From contig VZSF01009846.1 of assembly GCA_013398295.1 (NCBI GenBank), forward strand, positions 124,001-188,000: a stretch of 64,000 nt of DNA, in the 5' to 3' direction. The notes under the pieces are model-generated. The model worked only from the letters and a program-made list of their open reading frames with translations, was not told the origin of the DNA and ran no database searches. Shown one piece after another: positions 38,129 to 48,162 of this stretch (its first letter is position 1; each line of letters begins with the position of its first letter). Origin of the DNA: Chionis minor (Eukaryota > Chordata > Aves > Charadriiformes > Chionididae). The translations under genes and the position numbers were made by a program.

Positions 38129-38599
38129 CATGTTTTATATTCAGAAAAGTTCGTAAGAAATTCAGAGAGACTGTTCTTTTGACACTGAAGAACCTAATTT
38201 TCTTTATTTGGCATTTTCATCAAGTCATGTTGTATTTTAATGGACAGATTCTCACGCAAATGAAAAAGGCTGGGTTTAGATATGGTCACATCCACAAGCA
38301 GATAGTTCAGGCTAACCTCCTACATTCTGGAGGTAACTAAAATTTTAGATCACTGAAATGAATGTCTTAAAAAAGGTACTTCAATAAGTCCTACAATACC
38401 AAGCTGTACGGACCATTCTAATTAAGACAGAAAAAGACAAACAATGCAAAACAGCGAGGGCTTTAATAAGCAAAAGTGAGACTAAAATGTGGAAGGAAAC
38501 TATTGGACTAGAATAAGATTAGAAGTGGAGTTCCTTACAAATAATTCTGAGAACTGACCTTAGAGCAAAAACAGAACAAAAAAACTGGATCATAATAAT

Positions 38600-39440
38600 G
38601 ACACTTGATGTTGGTAGAAAAAAAAAAAATTGGAACTACTATCAATACAGAGGAAGTTCAGAACATCACATTGCAAGAACCGAATATCCTTCACGTACCA
38701 AAGCGGTAGTAATGACAAAAAGCAATAGCACAAAGTCAAGGTCAAGCACTCTGGGAACAGGAAGAATTTCTACTATAAGCTGGAGGATCATCAGCTAGAA
38801 ATAACAGAGGAGGAGAATAGCTTCGATGTATTAATCAATCAGGATGAATACAAACTGTCACGGAGATACAGCAGCAAAAAAAGCAATTGCAATCTAGCTG
38901 TATCACGGGAGGAATTTTCAGTAGAAATAGGGATGTATTAAAACCATTTTACAAGTAACGGGTAAGATCTCAGCTGGAACTCTCTGAGCATTTCTGGTCA
39001 CCTGTTTCAAAATCCCATGATTTAACCTGAAGCATGTGCAGAGAAAAGCTATGAGAATAACCTGGGAAGCAAGGAGAGGATAGTACAAAGAGCGTACTAA
39101 CAGAGCCTGGTTTAATTAGCCTAGTAAAATGAAGGCTGAGAGGCAATGAGAGTGCTCTCTATAAACAAATCAGGGGACTAGGAAAAGAGAAGGAGAAAAA
39201 TTCTAAAGCTATAGACAGCACTGGCACACAAAAAGTGGGTATTAACAAGAAGAGCTGGGAACTCGAAGTTCTTGGCATCAGGTGAGCAATATTCTGAAGA
39301 GTTTTTACCAGCAGTAACAGGGGCAAGAAGCTCCACAGGATTGAGAGGCATTTTTGTACCATTATATTGTTGTTGAAGGCCAGAAGATCCCAGCATTTCT
39401 TTTCTACAGAAGATCCGTCTTTTCTACAGGCCTGTGCATT
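38600..39440 (+). mobile_element. Ancient CR1-type LINE, long ORF2 remnant
   Basis: One frame (38729-38938, 70 codons) reads segments YYKLEDHQLEITEEENSFDV and SRRYSSKKSNCNLAVSREEF, matching in order the CR1 ORF2 region [20 protein letters not shown]...[13 protein letters not shown]...SRAREV. Downstream words LSWNSLSISGHLF, AEKSYENN and LGTRS-like pieces follow the later blocks ([18 protein letters not shown]) in broken frames. It ends near the C-terminal block. This is the longest of the old copies and has no 3' UTR that I can recognise. Confidence 0.65.
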
Positions 39441-41737
39441 ACCCATATTCCAAGCTCGGACACCACTTTTTTGACTGTTGTTCCTTCCAAATCTTCTCTT
39501 TTCCTATGTGTAGTGCAGAAGCACAACACTGTTTCCATGCACCTCCCTACGAAGCCTCCTCACTCTGAGGCATTCCTCAGTTCAGGGACCCTAGCCCCCA
39601 GGCTAAAACACTCACCTTTTCTGACAAAACCACTAGTGTACCTAGAAGTGTAGCAGCTGTCCCTTAAACAAAACCCCAGAGTATTTTTAACGTCCGCAAT
39701 ACACGCCAATACAGCAGCACCTGACAGCAACTTTACAGATCATGCTGTTCTACATAATCAACCAGTCTGCCAATTCCAGCTTTTTCTCCCCGTTCTTGTA
39801 TTGTAATCCCACAGAAAGCTGCTAATAAACAGCTGTTCCACGCTGCACTGTAGAACAAACCAAATCAACCAGTCAACCACTCTGACCATGCTATTTAATG
39901 TAAGCAAGCTCCTGCCACCCTGAGCAACTTAAGGAAAGATTTCAATCTGTAAAGAAACATTGTCATATAACATGTTATTAAATACAAACACAAAAACCAT
40001 ATCATACCAATAATAATTTTTAATATTTAAATGTTAAAAAGCTAATGCATTTTAAAAACAAAGTTTCAATTTGAAGATAAATGAATAAATAAGGGTGCCT
40101 TAAAGTAGTAACACCTGAAAAGAGTGAGCTCTCTTCAATTTGCTTAGTAACTTTTCACCACTAATTAGAACGAGCAGAGATAATGCACCTGAGCAATTAC
40201 AGAGACCAGACAATAGCTTGATACACACTGTTGCAATCCATCTCATACCTAAATCATTCCAATCTAGTCTATATACTACACCAGTAATACTTAAGTAAAC
40301 CTAGCAGGGGAACTATAATTTTCAAGCATGGGGGCAGTCAAAACACTGCTTGTTCTACCCAAAAGTTGCACATTATCCTAAGGAAGGGGATTATGCTACG
40401 AAAAGCCATATGTTATGGAAGATCCACAGCCAGAAATCCAGAGCAGACTACCAATGACCTTCCTTGGCAATGACCCTGAGTATCTAGCACACTAGTTATT
40501 TACATTACCCTGGCTAGATTACGAATGCGCATTCAGCAAAGCAGACGTGTAGGCACATCCCAAATCCCTTGTGTTCAGACCCTTCATGATTCTTAACCAG
40601 TCAGCTGTGGGAAAACACACACAGATCCTAAAACTGTGGAGACACTGGTGGAGGACTACACTACTCAAGCCCAGTGTCAGATTCAGAGGTCAAGCTAGCA
40701 TGCATTTTTCTATTTTAAAAGCAGAGAGTAACAGAATTTGGGCATATCTAAATGCAGAAGTCCATGCTTAGTTAAAAATGTCTATATGGACCACTGATAT
40801 AACCACAAGCCTGTCCTTTAGGTACTCTCCAAGGCAGGAAAGGTGATGAACTCTTTACCTAGGGATGGGGAGGCATTTTCATTCAGTATTTAGTGTCTAA
40901 ACCTGTATTAGTCCTAAACGTCACTTGAATTATATAATTCCACCTCCCCCCTGCCCTCCCCCCCCAAGTTCAACCATTGTTATATTCCTCATATATACAG
41001 TTAGGAGGTACTTTCCCTTCCAGTTCGCTACAGCCTGCACTTGCAGATACTGTGCTAAACACGCTGATCCCAATTACTGCTGTTATTGAGAACTCAGTGC
41101 CAGTTTTCCTAAGCACCTGAAGCCAAATTTGGCTTGGGCAATTATGGCTTCTGTATGTTATTCCCTCGCTAGCTAGGTTTACTCCCTTTCAGCTAAATTC
41201 AGTCCCTGCATCACTGTATTCTTACTTCTAATGAAAAGATCCTAAGCAGGGCACATGTCGTTCATTTTTAATAAAATTTAACTGTTTCCATCTAGTATGC
41301 GGTCCAGCCTAATGCATGCATACAGTAAAAAGAAAAACATATTAAAGAGGGTAGCACAGTGATCAGGGAGAGAAAATCACTGTAAATACCGAGCTGGGAT
41401 GAGAGAGAAGGTAACTTGGAAAGGAAAGTGCACCTTGCTGCTTCAAGAGCTACTTTCCTGGAGAGAAACAGCGAGCTGCTGCTCTTTCAGTATCAGGTAT
41501 ACTCAGAAGTCTCTCTGCATGGACGATATTGATTTGGAAGCGTTCCTTATGTAATGGCCATCTGTAATGTAATAATTAGACTGAGCGGCATACATGCTTG
41601 ATTCCTCTTCGACTCTGCAGGCATGCAGCCTTTTACCTATAACGGGCATATTAGGTGTCTTTGGCAACGACCTTTCACTGTGGGATTTGTCCTTACAGGC
41701 TAAATAGCATTCTCTGCTTAAACATATTTAGTCTTCT
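39441..41737. other. AT-rich noncoding DNA
   Basis: Nothing recognised apart from a C-rich tract at 40945-40965. Confidence 0.5.
40945..40965 (-). repeat. C-rich tract (G-rich on the minus strand)
   Basis: C6, C3 and C8 runs separated by one or two bases. The minus strand is G-rich but has only three clear G runs unless the G8 run is split, so it is a borderline quadruplex motif. Confidence 0.75.
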
Positions 41738-41912
41738 AACCTGGAACAGGCTGCCCAGAGAGGTGGTGGATACCCCATCCCTGGAAACGTTCAAGGTCAG
41801 GTTGGACAGGGTTCCGAGCAACCCAATCAAGCTCATGTCCCTCCTCATTGCAGAAGTTGGACTAGATGACCTTTGAAGGTCCCTTCCAACCCAAACCATT
41901 CTAAGACTCTTT
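41738..41912 (+). mobile_element. CR1 LINE 3' end (ORF2 C-terminus and 3' UTR)
   Basis: It encodes [19 protein letters not shown], followed by RLD, matching the CR1 ORF2 C-terminus. It is followed by a CR1 3' UTR with TTGGACTAGATGACC, GGTCCCTTCCAACCCAAACC and a terminal ATTCTAAGACTCT. Strongly 5'-truncated at about 41738. Its UTR resembles the type with TGGACTAGATGACC rather than that of the long copy at 58610, so it is probably a different CR1 subfamily. Confidence 0.92.
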
Positions 41913-42477
41913 GGAAGTACACAATAATCTCAGAAGGCACCAATATTTTTCAGTGGTTCTCCAAAAATCACTCATTTAACAAGAATTACATGATTACTGT
42001 ATTTACTTGATTCACTAACTAACATTATGAAGGAATCCATGACAACAAATGGAAAAGATACAATAATTTAAATGAATTTTTTTTCCTGAAAATCACTACT
42101 GTAACATTAACTTTAAAAAACAGTAACACCACTGATTTTCTGTTTCACTGTAATTTTCCTCCTGCTGCTGACCTGGGGAAGACGTTCTTGTTGGAGTAAG
42201 AGAGATAAAAAGATAGTATGTTCATTTTTTACAAGCAGTAGAAATGCAGAACAAAGTTCCAGGCTCTCCTGCTACTCTACCCAAAGGAATCTTTCAATAA
42301 CTTCAGCACACCACATGACCAGAAAAAAATCATGATGTCATTTTTCTGCAAGACCAGCATGACTACCTGTGGTAAAGCTCAAGTCTCAATTACTACAAAG
42401 ATCACAGTTCAATATTTAGCCTGCAGTAAAACATATATTAATGCTGTTCTTCCTTTGCAATACTCCTCCTTCTCAAG
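41913..42477. other. AT-rich noncoding DNA
   Basis: No feature recognised until the coding-like ORF that follows. Confidence 0.45.
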
Positions 42478-42672
42478 ATGGGATATAAAAGGAAGAAAAC
42501 TCATCCAGAAGCAGGAGAGCTACTGCAAACAGCACTGGCTCAAAGCACAGAAAACAACCAGCCAGACGAAGCCTCCAGGGCATCACCTGAACCACAGGAA
42601 GCACCAGTAAAGAAACCTCACTGGGATGAGACAGTTGACAGCACCGGCACACACCTCACGACATCTGATTAG
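42478..42672 (+). CDS. Coding-like 64-residue open frame, possible terminal exon
   Basis: The translation has the composition of real protein: a basic start (GYKRKK), then a hydrophilic segment rich in E, P, S and T (ENNQPDEASRASPEPQEAP, VKKPHWDETVDSTG) ending at TAG. Just before the ATG the frame stays open for 12 codons and reads CCSSFAILLLLK, a hydrophobic run; further upstream it meets a TAA. The same bases form a pyrimidine-rich splice acceptor ending AAG at 42477. Two readings are possible: a small protein, or a 3' exon of a spliced gene, for example the cytoplasmic tail of a membrane protein. A poly(A) signal AATAAA lies at 43272. No family is recognised, and no partner exon is established. 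Chance remains quite possible. Confidence 0.27.
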   Translation: MGYKRKKTHPEAGELLQTALAQSTENNQPDEASRASPEPQEAPVKKPHWDETVDSTGTHLTTSD

Positions 42673-43963
42673 GACTATCCCTCCAGTGTAAAGACTTGTA
42701 GGACATTTTTAAGATAGCAGAGAATGGAGATCAACAATGCATTGCAAACAGCATCCAGACCAGTAACCCTAAAACATAACCCTTGGTGGAGGTGACAGCT
42801 GTCTGATAACAAATACCACAACACAAGGGTATATTGTTCAATACAAACAAGAATACAAACCAAACACATTCAATGTCCTCTGCTTTCTGGATGCTATTAA
42901 GAAAGGCTTCTCTCCTAGGATTCTTTCTTTTAAAAAGATAAACACCATAATGATCTTTACTCCCTACACTTAATATGAAATTTAACCTGGAAGTCAAAAA
43001 ATTTGACTAGAAGCACCAAGCTGTTCCTTAGATTAAAAAAACCCCAAAAGACACAAAAAGCAACCAAACAAAATCTTAAAACCAAAAGTATGTTTAAATT
43101 GCTGATGTATTTCCTACAAAAAATACGGTATAGAATTAAATTCTAACAAATACATCATTAATAGGAAGTTGAGCTATAATAAGAACATCATAAAACTAAA
43201 ATTAAGATGTGTTGTTTTGAACAATGGATGTTCTTGCTGTATTTGAGAAAAATATTTTATTACTCGCTGTTAATAAAGAGTATTGTGGAATTCAAAGGTA
43301 GAATCCTAAAAATCACACATGAAACAAGCAACCAGCAAAAACACCCTTTCTCCTATCATTATTGAGCTTATGAAATATTTTTAGTATTTCATTTTTGCTG
43401 CTAAATTTCACGAAGTGCTTCCTTTCCCTCTCTTTAGATACCGTGAAAACTTCAAAGCAATGTAAAAGCTGCAATGGACATGAAATATAGCTATGTTCTT
43501 TTAAACAGAGTTCTGAAACTAATTAAGTTGAAATACTGTAGAAAATGCTACAATAGGAAAAAGCTGATGAACCTATAATTGCATTTCAACTGGGCACTCT
43601 GTGGGAGAAGAATTTTTTTTTCATAGAGCAGCCAATGCTTACAGGCTTTTAAAATATTGTTAAAGTAATTGGACAAAGTAAGTAAGCCACAACTGTACAC
43701 ATCTGTGAAAGGCGGACACTGAGATAAGAAGCTTAGGTGAGTTGATAAACCTGCCTGAAAGTGCCTTTGCTTCATATACCGCCTTTTTTCTAGTGACAGT
43801 TTTATTTTCTGTGCACTGAAGCCTTACGCTTTGATTAGAAACCAATTTTTAATTGTGCTGAACATACTTTAAACAGGAGCATTTTAAATGCACCGTTCTC
43901 TCCTTCCTATATTTAGTGGCTCTAGATGATAAAATTCATTTTCTGTTGCTTTACCACCTGTAG
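42673..43963. other. Noncoding DNA or possible 3' UTR
   Basis: If 42478-42672 is a terminal exon, 42673 to about 43295 would be its 3' UTR, ending after the AATAAA at 43272-43277. Otherwise nothing is recognised. An A7CCCC motif lies at 43035-43045. Confidence 0.3.
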
Positions 43964-44086
43964 GGTAGTGACAGCAATGGCTCAAACAAGGAGAACAAAT
44001 GCCTGGCTGAAACAGGCATTAATGAAACAGCAGACAGTTCTCTGCTGCACAAGGGTGCAAGTGCGAATACCAGTTGTCCAAATTAA
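43964..44086 (+). other. Exon-like segment (candidate only)
   Basis: A good acceptor (TTCTGTTGCTTTACCACCTGTAG, ending 43963, of which the last 20 bases are the core tract) opens a frame of 40 codons to TAA at 44084. Its composition is hydrophilic (GSDSNGSNKENKCLAETG, then INETADSSLLHKGASANTS). A second plus frame is open for 100 codons over the same DNA (43926-44228). No family is recognised. It could be an alternative last exon of the same hypothetical transcript as 42478, or chance. Confidence 0.15.
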
Positions 44087-46967
44087 AACTGCTCCCTGTA
44101 CCTCCAAATCATTAGCTGCACTGAAGCGAATGGGTTGTACATGCAGTTGTCTTTATGTATTGGTCAGTATTCTCCATGAGCAGCTCAAACTTACAGTCCC
44201 TAAGAATTCCCTTAGACCTAAAACATAGTTTTACACTTCACGAGATTAAACTTAATTAAATGCAAAATACAAGAAAGTAGAAGAAACTAATATGTAAAAC
44301 AAACAGAGCACAGATGCTTGTTGGATTATGAAGCCTACATGCGCCATGTATCCTTACTTTGATGTGAATGTTTGCATTTTTTAAGCTTTTGTTTTCACTT
44401 TAAAAAAAAAGCTAATACTGAGCGATTTATTAATTATTTTTCAGTGAAGGGGTTTGGGGGCTATTTTTTTTCAAAACTGTCTTGACACATTACAATAAAT
44501 CTATTTCTTTTAAAAAGACTATGTTATCCCAGTGGAACAGATTTTCATGCGTAGATTATTTGTACTTTAAAATATGATCACTTCAAACTGTAAATGAAAA
44601 TAAGTTATATCAATCCGTGCTGGACTTGCACAAAAAAGCCCATTCAAGTAGCTGTTTTGCTATGTTTCAGTGAGCATTTTATCCAGCTTCCAGACATCAC
44701 AATGCTCAAATCATCAAACATTTATTAACATACCTTATAAACACATTCTAATAATCTCTTTATTTCTTGAAGCAAATCAGAGATAACATGCAAACAGAAT
44801 CTCTGATCTGAAAGCTTCAGTTTTTTAAAAGCTGGAATAAATCCTGACCTGAATTTTACCATTTTTTTTTATCCACCATTCTCTTCATACAAGAACAGAT
44901 TCACTACTTTCCAACAAAGGATTACTCCTTATAAGTAATCCAGTACCAGCAATGTGGATGTCAGCATTCAAAAGAAACACTGCAAACAAGTGCACAAGTT
45001 CTCATATTTCTATCTGGTAACCATGGTGAAGGCTGTCCTTTTGGACAAGGAGAGCCACTTAGGTCTCAGTTCAGAAAGTGCTCACTCCTCTTTAGAAGAA
45101 ATGTAACCTAAGATTCTCACATGAAACCTGTGAGAAAAAGGCAAATTGAAAAATTCATGTTAAAAATACGGAAGCCTGCCGCACGATGAGCACTCAATGC
45201 AAGTGTTGCATTGATCTCTGAAGGCACGTCTGCTCACGTAGAGTTGTATGTTGCAAGCACAGCAAGGTAAACTTGCTCCTCACACAAATCACAGATTACA
45301 GCAAAATGCTCCAGGACTCTCTGTCATGATTACGTTTTCTGGAAATGTCTCCAAACGCAAATGGAAGTAAAAGGCCAGAGATGCAAAAACTACCTTAGTC
45401 CTCAATGTTCAACTATTCTTCATGAGTTTTCTTTTTTTCAAAAAAAGTATTTCAATGCTCCGACATACCAACAAATTGTGAAAGAAAACTTCTTTATATC
45501 TTGCAAAAACATGAAGTACATCAAGCTCAGCATAACAAATTCCTGAGAGACTACGTTGATCATTGCAGACTCGTGAGGCTACACGAGGACAAACATTTTG
45601 CCTTCAATTTTAAGCTTTGCTTCATGATTATTTCATTCTGCGAGTTTATACACAAGAAAGTTGCAGTACTCACAGTAAAATCTGGCAACTGTGAGCAACG
45701 ATTTGTATACGTGTTTCTCTTACCTTACAATTCTCTTACAGGCTGAGCTAATTAAAGCCAAGACACTTCTAAAACATGCACAATGGATAAAATTGAAGTT
45801 TATGATGAAGAAAAGTGGTAGAGTGTTTATAATGTCTTATGACCTAAAAAGTTGGTGTTCGATAATGGAGTTGTACAACTCGGCCTTGGTGCTACCAGAT
45901 CTGCCGACTACCACTGTAATGTTCTTAACAGTATCAGGTATCAAGCTTATGCTTTTTTTTTTAAAAAAAAACCTCTCATAGTATTTTAAAAAAACACCCT
46001 GATTTAGAGTTTAATTAAGAAGCAAGATAATGGGACAATAAAAGTCCTATTTAAAAAGCTTAACATTTTCAATCTGATAACACAAGTCAATTAGCAGACT
46101 GTACTGTGCATCTTTTAAAGGAGCTCTGCCAACCCTTATTATCAGCTCCCTACATATTTGTTTAAATAGGTTCCTTTCTTGGTGAGAAAGTGGGAGTAAC
46201 TGATTTATTTTTTTTTAACCTGCTGAAGCAAGGAAATAAAAATAATCCAGAAGTTCGGTAGTGGGTTTGATTCTGGTTTGTTTTTTTTGTTTTGGGTTTT
46301 TTTTTTTAGTTTCCTTAAAAACATTACTCAATATTTGTCAGCTCTAAAAAACTAAGGTGTTGGACTAAGTTACACAGTATGCAAATCTTATGCAGTATTT
46401 TAACATGAAAACCCTTGCGGGTCACCTTCTATTAAAAAAATCTTGCTCCCTTTTGCCTCTGCACTGTCATTGTCCACTTCTACCGTTATCCATTGCAGTA
46501 CTGGGGTGCTGCATGAGTCCTCCAAATTACTGTTAGGTTACACAGCACACCTGGTATAGGCATACCTATATGCTTTATGGAATTTGCCCCAAACAAGGAG
46601 TAAGCATTAGCAATTTCTTTATCAGTAACGTAACAGTAATGACGTTTTGCACCTACTCAACATTTTCTTCCAAGATCACAACAAAAATTTTCCTGCTTTT
46701 TCTTACTGCAGCAGGAGAATACAATCAGCCTCTCTTCAGTTGCACCAGTGCTAATCCAGAAGCTGAATTTAGGTCTACTTAACTGATTATATCAACCAAT
46801 TGCTCACTGAAGTGATCTCCCTGGACCCTGCCAAGAGATCACACAGGGATAATCCCAAAATACAGCAGAGGGGAATTCCCATTGGTTTCCTCTTAGGTTA
46901 ATTCAATGTAGGACTGGGGAAATCAATTACTTATCAAATTGTGGCTCAGCTTACTACAGAAAGCCGA
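44087..46967. other. AT-rich noncoding DNA
   Basis: No gene or family recognised. Low-complexity tracts include the T10A9 junction at 45953-45971 and a G/T tract at 46277-46308. Confidence 0.5.
46277..46308. repeat. T-rich tract with G interruptions
   Basis: T runs of 8 to 11 bases with GGG and single G interruptions. On the minus strand it has the A-run plus CCC pattern seen elsewhere in the window. Confidence 0.8.
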
Positions 46968-47028
46968 ATTTCAGCATTTTCAATTCAAGCATTTCAGTAT
47001 TTTCAATTTAGCATTTTCACTATTTCAG
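46968..47028 (+). repeat. Imperfect minisatellite-like repeat, about 20-bp unit
   Basis: Three degenerate copies of a unit built from GCATTTTCA, CAATTCAA and ATTTCAG-type words. For example, TCAGCATTTTCAATTCAA is followed by GCATTTCAGTATTTTCAATT and then GCATTTTCACTATTTCAG. Confidence 0.7.
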
Positions 47029-47590
47029 ATCTGTGTTGGAAAAATAAGTCGAAAAGGTCAGACATTAAGGGCAAGATTTATGAAGCCAGAACAAGGGAAG
47101 AAATCTCAGACAAGAAAATGTCAAATTTTCAAATTTAACATTATTTTACAAAATGGCCATAACTGAACCTGACAACCTAGACACCACTTAAGAAATCACC
47201 ACCTAAATTTAAACTGATAAGCAGGTTAAAATAACAAAAACACAAATAAAGAAACAGTGAAAACCTGGGAAAACAATTCACAATTACTTTCTGTAAGAGT
47301 CAGATCTCCTTTGTTGTCTTTGTCCCGCTTTCCTTGAAGGACAGAAACAATCAGAATTACAGAGCTCTAATTATCAAGTGCAAGATTATTTCAGTATATT
47401 CTACCCCACAGCAGTGAGTTCTGGAGTATTTTCAGGCAATATGATAGATGTATGCTTCTGCATACTCCCCATTTTACAGGTGGTTGGCCGGATGTTCATA
47501 AGTATGTAAATTAAGAAGTAACACAGGTCATTTGTTTGCAATGAGGGAAGGGCCAATGAAAACCTATAAGTAGGAGGCTCCAGAACTTAC

Positions 47591-47620
47591 TCTCTTCCCT
47601 CCCTTCCCTCCCTCCCCCCC
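47591..47620 (-). repeat. Polypyrimidine tract, G-quadruplex motif on the minus strand
   Basis: CCCTCCC and CCCTCCCTCCCCCCC-like runs separated by one or two bases. On the minus strand this gives at least four runs of three or more G with short loops. It could also form a purine/pyrimidine triplex (H-DNA). Confidence 0.75.
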
Positions 47621-48142
47621 AAGTGCTGTCCACAGTTTGTGGGGTCACACCACATGCCCACTGAAGTGGCAAATTTTTTCCTGCAAACACATCATCTCAA
47701 CAATCGCTGAATTTCCAGTGAAATCTGAACTCACAAGCAAAATACTAAGTTCTCGGCAAGACACGAGCTCAGTCAACACCACCACCACCACAGTCTTTAG
47801 CCATAAACTGTAGTTTACACCCACGCACAACAGAAAAACCACACTTTTCAAACCCATATATGTACTAAAGATTTGCAACCACACACTGCGGAGATCAAGT
47901 TTTGTTCTTACTGACTTGTACGCTTCTTCCAAGGCCACAGAAGTGTTTTCCATGGACACAGTGTTTTGCACACAGAGCACATTTTCTCTTTCCCTGTCCA
48001 CCCTTCACCTCCTTTTCTTGAAATTCTGTCTGATCGGCTGCTTGCAGAAAAACCCTGAACTAGGGTAATGCAAACACTGAGTCTATTTGCCTTTTAACTA
48101 GTAAGTTACCATGTGCCAAACCACTATTGTAGATTAATTTGT

Positions 48143-48162
48143 GGGGGGGGGGGGGGAGGGGG
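48143..48162 (+). repeat. G14 run followed by AG5
   Basis: Fourteen consecutive G, one A, then five G. This is the longest G homopolymer in the window and a strong quadruplex former. Length errors are common in such runs. Confidence 0.9.

Larger units (their letters stand above)
32492..38599. other. AT-rich noncoding DNA
   Basis: No gene or recognised element. It contains a G/T tract at 33773-33815, a GC-richer, CpG-containing patch around 37260-37400 with no coding frame of note, and a short tandem duplication at 38071-38128. Confidence 0.5.
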
